Origin: Eutypa lata
Lineage: Eukaryota > Ascomycota > Sordariomycetes > Xylariales > Diatrypaceae
NCBI GenBank assembly: GCA_022661535.1
Contig: JAKULF010000004.1
Span: 1,984,001-2,048,000 of the forward strand
Reading direction: 5' to 3'
DNA: 64,000 nucleotides
Shown: piece after piece, positions 23,824 to 35,259 of the stretch
How positions within the stretch are numbered: position 1 is the stretch's first letter
Layout: the number at the start of each line of letters is the position of its first letter
Made by a program: the position numbers and the translations under genes
The notes under the pieces: model-generated
Told to the model about the DNA's origin: nothing
The model's database searches: none
What the model saw: the letters and a program-made list of their open reading frames with translations, nothing else

Positions 23824-25698
23824 ATGGCCGACGAACCAACACTCCCTCGTCTACCGGCTGTCGCATGGAATCCCGAGACCGAGTCCTTCAGCAATACGCG
23901 TAAACGAGCGCGTAACGACACAATAAATGCGCCACCACCACCACCACAATTCTCTACCTCGAGCGACCCTGCCGTATTTTCTAGTGACGACGACCCTCAC
24001 GTGGAGAATTACATTCAAGGGAGGCATAAGAAGAAGCGATATGTTGGCTCGTGGTACCAGCAGCACCCCGCGTCTTCCGATTCCGCGTTCGGCGAGGAAG
24101 TGAGGCCATTGCCGAAGAAGGCGCAAAGGACTTTCCAGCGCCAATTCGACTCCGGTGTTTGGATGGGCAGCGACGGCTTCACGGAAGACGAGGAAGACAC
24201 CATCATCGAGCCGGAGTTCTCGGGGGAATCTCGATTGCCGCAGCTCAGCTATGCTCGCGCTAAGGTAGCATTGTCGCAAGCTGAAGAGGTCGCACGCCGA
24301 AAGATTCAGGAGGCTATAGATGCTGGGAATGAGGTCATTGACTTGTCGTAAGTATCCTTGCAACCCTCCCATAACCTATAGTGGGGGTTTGCGCGCGATC
24401 AATCGAGCTACGAGGGGAGACTGATCGTGAATAGAGGCCTCAACCTTGAAGAATTGTCCAGCGAAACTATTTCTCAATTATCTGAGTTCAGCTGCATTCC
24501 GCTGGTCGCAGAAGATGTGCCCTTCGAGCAGAGAGACCCTGCTCTCAAACTATACCTGGCGCAAAATCCTCTGCCAAGAGCTCCCGGCGCCATCTTCAAC
24601 CTGGAATTCTTGACGGTCCTCAGCCTCCGAAACACGCAGATTACCGAGCTACCTCCGAGCATTGGGAACCTACGGAACCTAACAGATTTAAATCTCTCTC
24701 TGAATCGACTACAGTACCTACCGGGAGAACTCCTGGACCTACTCCAATACCCAGGAAAGCTGCTCAATCTGAACCTTCACCCCAATCCATTCTACCGTAT
24801 GAAGAACCCTCCAAAGCTACCATCTCTTCTTATGCAACCTCCTGCCGTGGTCTTCGAGGAATTCTCCGAGGCAAGTGCCAAGACGATATATGAAAAAGTG
24901 TGGCCGAATGGTGACGTATTCCGGGTGTGGTTCGGCGAAGAGGGCGGGCCAAAAGAAGAAGACATCGAACCGTCACAGATCCAACACCTCAACGACCGCA
25001 GATGGCAAATCCTTGCGATCGGTCGGTCCCCGGTCCAGTATAGCGACAGCCGCGGGACAGTCCTCTCCAAGTTCCAGCTACCTGCCCCAGATAGCCCAGC
25101 AACGGCAGCGTCCGAGCAGCCCTCACACGTCACAGTGGAGACGGAAGACCTGGCCTCCGCACCAGCGGCAACAGGACTTCTCCGCAACGGCCACAGCCCG
25201 ATCCAGCGCAGCATCTCCTCATCGACGTCGTCAGGCCGCGTCCCCTCCCTCTTCGAAACGGCCCTGAAAGCCTGCGCGCGCAGCGGCCAGCTGCAAGACC
25301 TGCCCTCGTACCTCCCGGCCCACGCACCCTCGCAGATCCCCAGAGTGTTGCACCAGCTCGCCGCGCGGAGCGAGGACAGTGACAACGCCAACCACAACAA
25401 CGCGGGGGCCGACGTGCCCTGCTCGGTGTGCGGGCGCCGCGTCATGATGCCCACGACGGCGTGGGTCGAGTGGTGGGACATCAGCCGCACGGTGGTGCTG
25501 CCCGACAGCGGCGCGACGCTGCAGGACCCCGTCAGCCGCACCGAGGAGGAGCGCTTCCTGCCCTTCCTGCGAAGGGGTTGCTGCTGGGCGACGTGCGTTC
25601 CGAGGCCCTTGGACCTGATGCAGCTGAGGCCTGGGTCGGTTCGGTGGAGTCGCATTAGTCCGCCGGCGGCGGCTGATGAGGGTGGTGGCGATGCGTGA
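23824..25698 (+). CDS. Leucine-rich repeat protein
   Basis: Two exons, 23824-24347 and 24435-25698 (donor GTAAGT, acceptor ATAG, phase 2), 595 aa. Three to four LRRs of the short typical kind lie at about residues 225-295 (FLTVLSLRNTQITELPPSIG, LTDLNLSLNRLQYLPGEL, LLNLNLHPNPF). The N-terminal 175 residues are charged and probably disordered, with a KKKR stretch that could be a nuclear signal. The C-terminal third has a Cys-rich patch (CSVCGRR near 502, then CCWATC near 560) that may bind a metal, and a WVEWWD motif. Fungal proteins with this arrangement are known as uncharacterised LRR proteins; I cannot assign a role. The start is the first ATG in frame, MADEPTLP. A long antisense frame overlaps exon 2 but is considered a shadow. 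Confidence 0.85.
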
Positions 25699-26861
25699 TT
25701 TTATGGGCGTTGGTTGTTGTGCCTATACCGTTGATAATATGTTAGGCTAGCTATATGTGATCTAGGATGCCGAGTACGACGTTATGCATAGGGCCATCGA
25801 TGTTCTATATTACGTACTTGTATCGGTGGGGAGGACATCTTGACTACTAGGTATGATGTAATATCAGCCTGTAATAGCAGTTCCTGCAGCCTGTCTTGAT
25901 GAAGGAGATTATTTCGGCAATATGTTAGCCTCGTTATATTGCCCAGTGGATTGACGAATAATTAGGTGTTAATTATATTGACTGGGCTTAAGTTTTACCC
26001 CAGTGGATTCGCTATGTATACTGTCCATCGAGTACATTGACTCATTCCCAGACACTATAGACACATCTGTTGCAACATAGTAAATATATCTCTTCACCTG
26101 ATACTAATGTATAGAACGTAGCGTATCAACACTGTAAAGAACATAACACAAGGGCCATTAAAGCCTTAGCATAAGGCTTTAGGCATAATTACCTACAAGT
26201 AGTCAACACTTCAAATAGATTGGATTTCCCTGGCATGTATGTTAAAGAACAAGCTTTTTATCTTTTATTCTGACTTGCTTTCTCTTATAATGACAGTGAC
26301 TGCTACTAATCGACTCTTTAGCTATTCCTATAGAACATTTCTGTTATCTCAAACCTGTATTGATATACTTCTATCCTTTTATCACGAATTATCCCTAGCC
26401 TTTTTTCACATAAACGGTTCTTACACGTCAAATAGGAGATCTAGCTTGCACCATAGCTTACTTAGACAATAATTCACAACGTAGCCGATTATTTCCTTGA
26501 CTACCTAGCCATGGCTCATACGCTTATCATATTTCGGCTTTATAAATATTACTATAGATAATTATTAATACCTACAATGAATCTTAACAAAGATCAAGAT
26601 ATATTGGATGCCTAGTAGTGCTGGAACAATTATACTTATGGTTTTCAGCTTAGCTTCGTCACTTAGACCTTAATCACGTCAGGATCTGGTATCCTGGAAA
26701 ATATATAGTTTCTTAAGGTCTCTTAAATCCAAGTTTACATTATAGCCACGCTTTCGAACAGAACACTAGACAGCTCTGACTTTGCCGCTTGAAGGAAATA
26801 TATATATATCTGTCACTAGCAGCCCCCTCGCAATCATGGAGAATTTAACAATTTCATATTT
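25699..26861. other. AT-rich intergenic region
   Basis: About 1.16 kb, clearly more AT-rich than the genes to the left, marking the transition into accessory DNA. No gene, tRNA or repeat is recognised. Confidence 0.5.
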
Positions 26862-28126
26862 CTATAACGCCTCCTTTCCAGGCTTCGTTTGTAGTTGCTG
26901 ACTCTCTCCTTTATATAGGTCCATCGCTTCGTGTTTCCTCATTGAGTTTAAAATCTCCCTTTCGCTAGTCCATCTACGGGTAATAGTCCCAGGCGCTTCC
27001 CGAGAATACCGAAGTATCGTCGCGGCAACGAGGTTGTAGCCGGGAGACGCGCGTGTTGCAAATCTACACATATTGCGGTGATCATTCCGCAAGCCAGCAC
27101 GGTCGGTATTGTCTAGAATAGGGGCGGCCGAGTTTTCAGTGACGACCTAGGGATATTAGCGGACCAGTCTGTATACTATTCTATATAGCGGTAACGAACG
27201 TAGTCCCATTTCACTCCTAGAAGAAGCAGATTCGAAACCGCTTCATCATCGGCACGAAGTTGTCGGTAATATCCTGAAGCACTTCCGAGCTTTCTTGGAG
27301 AGCGCTCACAAGTTGTGAGTCGGTGTCTGCTACCTTTGATGGTACGAGTGCCACCATGCGTTGTGCAAACGTCGCTAGATTTGCCTTGTTACTACCTTGA
27401 TGAGGCGTTCCGAAGAACAGCACCCCATATGTCGAAACATATATAGAATGAATATGTTCGATCATTTGGCTAGTTCGGCTCGCCGAATATATAAGGGCCT
27501 AAACAATATTCATGTCAGAGAAGCATCTCATAATAGGGGTGGGGAATAAAATCGTACCCTCTTCACGATGATACCTCCTAGTGAATGACCTATAAATATT
27601 ATGGGTCGTTCCAATGCATCTGAAATCTAGCAGCCTCTTAGTAAGCTTTAACAAGTAATTACTGTGAATCTATTTTCCATACCTCACGATCAGCCACAAG
27701 CTCTGCCACCAGTGTTGTCGCATGCTGGAGAATTCTGTCTGAGGATGTTCTTCCCAGAATAGAAGTTACAGAGGCAGGATAACTAAACGTTAAGACACGG
27801 CATCGCCCTTTTAAATCTTTTGGCAACATGTCATTATCCCCTAGCCAGAACTGCCCCGTATTCTCGGCAGTGAACGTGCGGAATGCGTCGCCATTTAGGC
27901 CATGAACCGCTACAATGCTATTCTACGGTCAGTATCGTCTTGGCTACAGCATCCTTGCACGTAACTCCTACTCAACTAGAGGATCCTCCCCTTCAAAAAC
28001 AGTTGTCAGGGTAGCCCTCTCATCAATAGTTTGCGCGGATTCGGCAGTTGTCGAAGTCTGCGTTCTGGAACGAGACCTCCATGAATTCGTCAAGGTGCGT
28101 GAAAAGGTTCGGGATAATTTTCTCAT
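26862..28126 (-). pseudogene. Decayed alpha/beta-hydrolase (NLR effector-type) gene
   Basis: Minus-strand gene remnant. Exons can be followed as 28126-27977, 27922-27683, 27626-27558 and 27498-27217, all in frame with good splice sites: IVAVHGLNGDAFRTF, FIGHSLGGIIVKR (intact nucleophile elbow GHSLGG), FFGTPHQGS. The fourth exon then hits TAG and TGA where relatives continue FFWEQ; homology resumes about 70 bp later in another frame (TENSAAPILDNTD to YNLVAATILRYS, 27146-26862). The domain is the SesB/DUF676-like hydrolase found at the N-terminus of many fungal NLRs and also in the intact NLR at 31.7 kb. The TAG fits a TGG codon changed by G:C to A:T, as in RIP, but one case proves nothing. Alternative: a short functional 247-residue hydrolase ending at 27217. 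Confidence 0.6.
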
Positions 28127-28648
28127 TGTGGGCACCGATTTCAACTCGTAAGAAACAGATACTACAAAGCTCTCAATTTGAACAAGGTGCACTTCGACTA
28201 GGATGAAGCATCCAATCTCCAAAGGCTCTACCTCAAATGGTGGTTGGTGTGAACACATGACAGTGGGGTTGCATCCACCCAGGCTACCAGGCAGACATCA
28301 GAAGCCGGTTACCATCTGGGCGTTTGCGTTGCAATTCTCCCGGTAGGGTCATACATTGCACTGCCATCTTGTGTGTTTCTTTAGCGAATAGATACTTGGT
28401 TGGAAGCTCCGCCATACATCAGTAACTTTGTGTATAAGGCCCATGATTGGTCAATCCTTACAAGGTGTTCTTACGATGTTGGTTCATCTTGCATAATCGG
28501 CAATCATTTCTATTGGCTGGAGCAATTTTCAGGTTGCATCCCGATTTATTTCTAACTCCTTTATCCTACGGCATCTTGTACCAGTACATCTCCCCCGACT
28601 CGTAGACAACCAGTTGGCTCGCTTTTGGAACCGTGCGCAGCCAAGCGA

Positions 28649-30628
28649 TCAGCCCAATTCTACCTTGCAACCATCCGCAATCTGGATTACGAGTGTCATG
28701 GTTTGCTTTTCCGCACCCACAATATCTACCCTCTCTCCTTCAGGAAGTTTTATGACGGGGTACCGCTGTAAAAGTCTTACAACTGTGTAAGCCGCCTCCG
28801 TGAGAGCGAAGTCCACTAAAAAGCAGTAAGTCATGGAGATCAGTCCGTAAGAGAGGACGTAGTTGGAGAGACACTCACTCCCAAGGCATATTCTCGGGCC
28901 TCCGTTAAAAGGCAAGTAACCCCATCTAGATATATTAGAGTCATCATTGCAGGAGAGAACTGAGAGACACGGGAATCTACTCACTTCTGTAATGTCAGAT
29001 CTCGGTTCATTGGCAAATCTTCGTCCCAGCGCTCAGGGCGGAACAATTCGGCATCTTGGAACGCCAAAGGTTAGTGACTACTTATTTATGCTAGAAAAAG
29101 AAGTAGAAGGGGCGTTCGAGAGATGTGTGTTGGGAGGGTTTGGTTATGTATTAAAGGGGCTAGGGAAGGAACTGTTAAATCTTGAGACACATACCCATCC
29201 CGTATAGGTCTGGTCGACGATGCATCGTATAAACACTGTAGGCGACAGCGGTTCCTTCTGGGATGAGCACCGGCGACTTTCTATCATGGCCACCGCCCGT
29301 AGGAAGAACCGTGGTTCTCTGAGCAGTCCTTGTATTGACAGGCACAGAAGGGTAAAGGCGGAGAACTCGAAAATTTAGCTTCAGTACTTGGAAGGTTGTC
29401 GCTAGGGTTACTCACTCTCTTTCATCACGTTCTGTAAATATTTCAATTCCCTCAAAGCCGTACGGTCTATATTCTGATTTGGAGAAAGCTGGGATACTTC
29501 GGCTCTCAGCTTCTCCATAATGCGAGGGTGTCTAACAAGATGAAAGCTAAGAAGTCTGGTTAGCGTTTCAAATGTGTAGCTTTTCTTCCTTTGGTACTCG
29601 CTCACAAAAGCCATGATAACATGCATGCCGTCGTATCCCTCCCGGCCGTTAAGATGTTGATGATTTGGCCTCTCAATGCATCTCGATCCGGACAAGACTT
29701 GGCCACAGATTTCAAGAAGACGTATTTATTTTCGTTCGAACTTGTAGATTCTTTCGACAGGTTTTGGTCAATGATCTCGTCGGCAAACTGATGCACCTTC
29801 CTGCATGCTTCTCGGAACTCTTTGCCCCCGATCAAGAAGTAAAGGTCTAGTAGGCGAAATCGTTTCACAACATACTTCTGTGCCAAATCGAAAGCACTCG
29901 CGAAAGAATCTTCCCCGGAGTTGCTCGGGGACCTGAGACTGCGAATAGAGTCCCCAAAAAGGAATGCTGTCGTGACGTCTAATGTATAACGGAAGAATAG
30001 GGATTGTAAGTCGACAACCCCCTTATCTGGAAGTGTGTCGAGAAGATCGTCAAGTGGCTCTTCGAATACTTCGAGGGTTTCGTATTGCCTATGGAATAGC
30101 TGGGGACGTAATATCTCCCGGGAATGTTTCCACGGTTCACCATCCTGGGTGAAGATACCATCACCGAACATAGGGAATGCAATGGCGCGCCGTGGGCCAT
30201 TCCCCCAGTCTGTATAAAATTAGTAACCAAGACATCAGGAAGGTCTAATGGGAACTTGCCAGAAAACTTGGTGGAAAACATAGCTTCCATATTGGCTGGC
30301 TCTACTGTGCCATATGCAGGAGTTCCCAAAAATACTTGTTGAAGTGTCCAGCCAGTCTGGCGGAAGTGGAATAGGAACAATTCCATTAGTCGCGATTCTG
30401 CGTTTGCTCTGAAGATCTGTTCAAGCCGGTCAATGCCGAATGGTCGCTGATTCTCAAGTAGCGGAGGCAGAGAACAGCCATATTGTTTCATAAGATCCTC
30501 GTGCGCCTGTTTGACATGAGCATGCTACAAGGGATGGTATGATAGGCTCTTACCCGTTGCTGAAGATAAGACTTGACACGATGCACGTATAGTGCGATCG
30601 CGATCGCAACAACATAGAATATCAACAT
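28649..30628 (-). CDS. Cytochrome P450, CYP52-like
   Basis: Eight exons: 30628-30554, 30506-30260, 30209-29606, 29546-29416, 29365-29195, 29054-28985, 28925-28879, 28815-28649; 503 aa with consistent phases throughout. Heme monooxygenase resembling CYP52 and related fungal alkane/fatty-acid hydroxylases, anchored in the ER by the N-terminal helix ([13 protein letters not shown]). Seen: [11 protein letters not shown] near the start, [13 protein letters not shown] (C helix), I-helix AGRDTTA, ExxR as EILR (the codon is completed across an intron), the PERW region and heme loop [10 protein letters not shown] with the Cys ligand. The intron at 30259-30210 has a GC donor (G/GCAAGT), needed to join FSTKFS to [10 protein letters not shown]. 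The expected partner is an NADPH-P450 reductase elsewhere. Omega-hydroxylation is likely from family membership; the substrate is unknown. Confidence 0.92.
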
Positions 30629-31709
30629 TATAGGCAGTCGAAGTTTTGAAGCCGACGTAGTTAGAAATTGACAGGCTTTTAGCCGCTACTATTCCCTTGA
30701 TATGAATAGAGGGTAGGAAAGTCCATTGGGATTAAATATGATCATTCCATCCTGGGATGTGAACGAACTTGCCTGAAGCACCCTAGTAATTCACGAAGCG
30801 GTTAATCCCAAGGCAACACATGTGATACTAGTAAGCTCAACCAATCACATTTCTCTTATAAATCTTCCAACTTGTGTATCTATACTTACCTACCAGGGTG
30901 GGCATGGAGTATAGAAGCAGGCTGAGCGCATACCCTGGCCCTAACCCTGAACAGAACCAAGCTGCGGTGCCAATAAACATGTCGGAGCTGTGGGGGTTAG
31001 TCTCACAGCAAATCAGTGTTCGACGTAACCCTACCTACTAGACTTATTCATACTACGTAGACATAAAATCTTCCAGCGAATTTAAAGACTGGTAAAACTG
31101 TAATTAAATCTTCTATAAATAACTATAACACACTCTTTCCGCGTATGTAGTATTAGGAAAACTGGCATGATAGGGACCAGGGCTGTGGGCCGGGTAGGTA
31201 GCGTAGGTTCGGGCCGTCTTAAGGTTAGTGTCAAGTTACCCCCTTTCGTCCTATTTACCCCACCGTTAAGGAACCAACAGCATTAAAATACATAATATAT
31301 GTACATATGTATGTGTTAACGTGCATGTGATGAATCAATGTATTGAGCCGATCCCGTCATAGTCCTACTCATAGAGCAGGTCGGATTTAGAAAGTGGGGT
31401 GGGCAAGAGGCTCCAGGGATCTTCACTTCATAACTGAAGACACCATATTCCAACCACACGGCTGAAAGATGTTGGATAGCATTGCCTTGTTGCAAAAGAG
31501 ATTTGTCTCTGGTTATTGAAACCGCATGCTTAATTTGTCCGCTAGTATGATTTTGTGGCGAGTGCGATCTACCTGACCGTCACGAAATGGGCTTGCTTGA
31601 ACTTGCCACGACTGGGGATGTCGCAGACCAGTCGGCATCGCACGCAATTGAGTTGAGTCTTTTCCCGTCAAGTCTTGAATCCATGAAATGAGACTTACAT
31701 AATCTTCAG
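30629..31709. other. Divergent intergenic region
   Basis: About 1.1 kb between the P450 (minus) and the NLR (plus). It should hold the P450 promoter and the unresolved first exon and promoter of the NLR. A tandem TATGTA-like stretch occurs near 31300-31315. No independent gene is supported. Confidence 0.4.
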
Positions 31710-34700
31710 CATTGTTGCAGTACATGGTCTATATGAATCAAGCACCCAGACTTGGACGAATGGACGCAGTGGCATAGTCTGGTTGCGAGATATCTTCCCT
31801 CACCGGAAATATGGGGCACGTGTGCTGTGCTACGAGTACGATATAGAGACTCTCACAGCACCCGGCGGCCCCGCAGCTACCGGAATCTACGATGAAGCCG
31901 TCAAACTAGTCAATGAATTACAGGCAGATCGATATATTCAAGAAGCGGATCGTCGCCCAATCGTATTTATTTGCCATGGGTTTGGGGGCTTACTTGTCAA
32001 GCGTGCCTTATCGTTTTCACACTCACGGAAGGATGCTCGCGTAGAGCATCTACGCTCTATTTTCCGGTCCACAGTGGGCATTCTATTCATGTCAACTCCT
32101 CACAATGGCGTCACCAAGCACTCCCTTGCCCTAAGCGAGTTCAATCAATACGGTGGCCCGAGCCAATTCTTGCTCAGCTTACTTGAAGGATCTGAAGCAC
32201 TTCAGGAGATCACAGATCAATTTGCACCTCTGATGAAGTTGTTTCTGATATACAACTTTTGGGAACAAATCCCAACGATTTTTGGGAAATCCAAAACGCT
32301 GATTGTGGATAAGAATTCCGCGGCCCCTAGCTGGAGTGATGTTGACCAATGTGGGATCAACAGTACACATTCTAGCATGGTCAAGTACACTAACGATAGT
32401 TCCCCTGGATTCCGTATTGTTCTTGCTACACTCGATAGATACATTAGAATGGCGGGTAGTACCACAAGAAAGAGATGGCAGAAGGATATGGAATTGCTGC
32501 GCAAAGAACGTCTCAACGAGTTTGAGGATCTCATCCAGTTACATCACCCTGCTGAGAGTGTGAGGCCCTCAAGTTCATCGACTTCGGACTCTGCCACACT
32601 TATCAACTCACCTAGAATCCTAGAGACAGTCACAGACGAGTTCTCAAATGGCGAAGAAAGTCCGTCTGTTAATGTCCATTACCTAGTTCACCGACGATCT
32701 GAGTATTTCGTCGGCCGACTACGACAATCCGAAGAATTGCGGGTCAGATTCGGGGCGCCTCGGCGCAAGAATCGGAGAAAACCAGAGATATTCGTTATAT
32801 ATGGCCTTTCCGGCTCTGGGAAGACACAGTTTTGTCTGCGATTTTCCGAGGATAACCGCCATAGGTAGTTCCAGATGTCTTGCAATAGGTGAGATAGATC
32901 GTTTGCTAATTTTTATTACGGCAGATACTGGGGGGTGTTCTGGATCGACTGCTCCAGCGAGGCAAATGCCAACGCTAGCTTCGCGTTGTTAGGTGAAAGA
33001 GCTGGGAAGGGCCAGGAAATCGGTGCTGGACAGGAGTGGCTGTCTCGGTCAATGGACCCCTGGCTTCTCGTCCTTGATAATGCTAACGACCCTGAGATGG
33101 ATTTGAACAACTTTATCCCGGCTACTGGCAATGGGCACGTTTTAATCACTACGAGGAATCCGAATGCAAGATTTTACAGTACTATCGGATCTTTTCAATT
33201 TCGGGGTATGGACCCTGAAGAAGCTATACTGTTACTCCTGAAGCTCGCGTATCCGGGTACTGTGCCGAAGGCAGACAGTGACGAATCTTGGAACTATGCA
33301 CGTCTTATTGCGTCCGAACTTGGTTATTTAGCTTTGGCTTTAAAACAGGCTGCATATACAATTCGGCGACAGCTCTTACCTTTGGAGCGATATTTACGAT
33401 CGTTGTTAGGTTGCAGGAAAGCTCTTCTAAGCCGTCCCATTTTTCAGTCTTCTACCGACGTTAACATCATCGCAACATATGAGCTACCCTTTACCGATAT
33501 TGCCACCAGGAACTCAATAGAATACTGTGATGCTGTTGATCTATTACATGTCTTAGCCTTTATGCACTTCGTTGCCATTCCTGAAGGCGTCTTTTCGAGA
33601 TCGTCAGACAGCTTTAAAGCATCACAATGGCCTTCCATACGACCTTCTGCCATTGTGGAGCCCAGGTCCACTCAGGGGGTTGGGGATCGAATGCTCGCAG
33701 CAGCAAAAGTGTTATACGACCACTCAATTATATCTATCAGCGACATGGAATCCACAACATACGATAGTGCGCGGAAAGTATATTCGTATACGACATTGTT
33801 TTCTTTGCACCCAGCGATTCATCAATGGGCTCGTGAACGCCTAAGCGATTCAGAACAGAAACGGTGGCTAGAATGCGCGGCAGCAATACTTGCTCATTCC
33901 GTGTCTAGTGGTCTCGAGACGTCCGGCAGGGCCTTTCGCCAACTCCTCTTACCACATATCGAGTCTTGCCTCTCGCTGCTAGAGCTGGCGCACCCTAAGC
34001 TCCCAGAGAACTTGGAGCAGTGTTTCATCGTTGAGAAATTCGGATTGGTTTATGCTGAAAATGGCTTGTGGAAACGTGCTCGCAGTCTACAATCGAGAGT
34101 CGTGGAATTTCGAACTAAGGTGCTCGGTAGGCGTCATATCGAGACCATTCAAGCCCAACGTGGGCTAGCAAACACCTACTGGAATCTCTTCGAGGTTGGA
34201 AAGTGCCTGGAGGTGCAACATAAGATACTCATAACGAACTGGTGGGCCCGGCCAACTTGGCAGGACTGGATTACATGGCCACCTTGGAAACCGGCCCACA
34301 TACCATATTGCATTGCATTAGATGACCTAACTCGTTCACTTTGGCTCGCTGGTCGTCGAGAGCTCTCGTTAATGACTGGAAGGAGAGCCGTGGAAGGTCT
34401 GACTAGAAAGCTAGGGGTGGATGATCCGTTGACGCTCAATGCCATGTTCAATCTAGCGAGAAGTTATCTACACATCGACGAGCATGAGAAGAGTTTTAAG
34501 CTCCTCGAGGTTGTGTTGGAGAAGCGAACTCACTTCTTCGGGGCCGAGCACCCCGATACCTTGATGGCTATGAACGAGATGGGAGTGAACCTGTGTGCGC
34601 AACGTGTGCGGCTGGCGGATGCTGAGCGGCTGGTGTCGACCGCGCTGCGAACACGGAAGAGGATTCTTGGCGAGGAGCATGCCTACACATTCTGGTCGGC

Positions 34701-35259
34701 TAACGATCTCTCTAAGATCTACTGTGAGGCTGGGCAGTACCAAGAGGCGATTGACTTGCTAGAGGAGGCGGTACCGATTCTGCGTCGGACCCTCGGCGAG
34801 ACGCATGCCGGCATGATGATGACCAAGTCAAACCTCTCACGGGCGTACATTCGTAGCCAGCGGTGGGCCGACGCTAGGTCCTTGCTAGAACCCCTCTGCG
34901 AGCATGTACCCCCAGAGACACCGGATTGGGTTTACGCCCAGTATGGGTATGCATTTATTCTAGCCCACGACGGGGACATCGACGAGGCGGAGGCCCGCTG
35001 TAACAGCGTCCTCGAAATGGTCAGCAGGACTAAGGTCCTCGCCATGAACAGCATGCGTGTCCTTGAGACCGCCGACCTGCTTTACAAAATATACAGGACT
35101 CAGGGTCGGGATGGAGACGTAGCGGCCCTGAAAGCGAAGTTTCCTCACCTTGTTGAGCGACAGGCTGAGCGTGCTCGCCCCGTTGACCTTATCCCCCTTA
35201 AGCCCGTTACGCGCCGCACCACGCAAGAGCTCAAGGATGACTCGATCAATCAAGATTAA
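31710..35259 (+). CDS. NLR-type protein: hydrolase-like, NB-ARC, TPR
   Basis: Exons 31710-32864 and 32925-35259 (intron phase 2); a first exon upstream of 31710 is required but could not be fixed, so the 5' end is partial; over 1,160 aa visible. Order: alpha/beta-hydrolase-like domain (VHGL at about 31720, FMSTPHNG, NSAAP), then NB-ARC with Walker A GLSGSGKTQ (32803-32829) and Walker B WLLVLDNAND plus LITTRN, then C-terminal TPRs of the TPR_10/12 kind (several HPDTLMAMNEMG/HAYTFWSANDL-type units, 34.4-34.9 kb). Such proteins are fungal NLRs acting in heterokaryon incompatibility or immune-type surveillance: repeats sense, NB-ARC oligomerises, the N-terminal domain acts. Oddity: the nucleophile elbow reads CHGFGG, so the expected Ser is Gly (31978-31980). 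The effector domain is therefore probably not a lipase, or it is dead. Confidence 0.9.

Noticed and set aside
24792..25655. Long minus-strand frame (about 287 codons) opposite the LRR gene
   Set aside because: It is the antisense shadow of a GC-rich exon with a clear protein on the plus strand; composition is Ser/Arg/Cys-rich without a domain.
27217..27498. Complete short lipase gene ending at 27217
   Set aside because: Homology to the same domain continues beyond the stop in another frame (to 26862), so truncation by mutation is more likely; not fully excluded.
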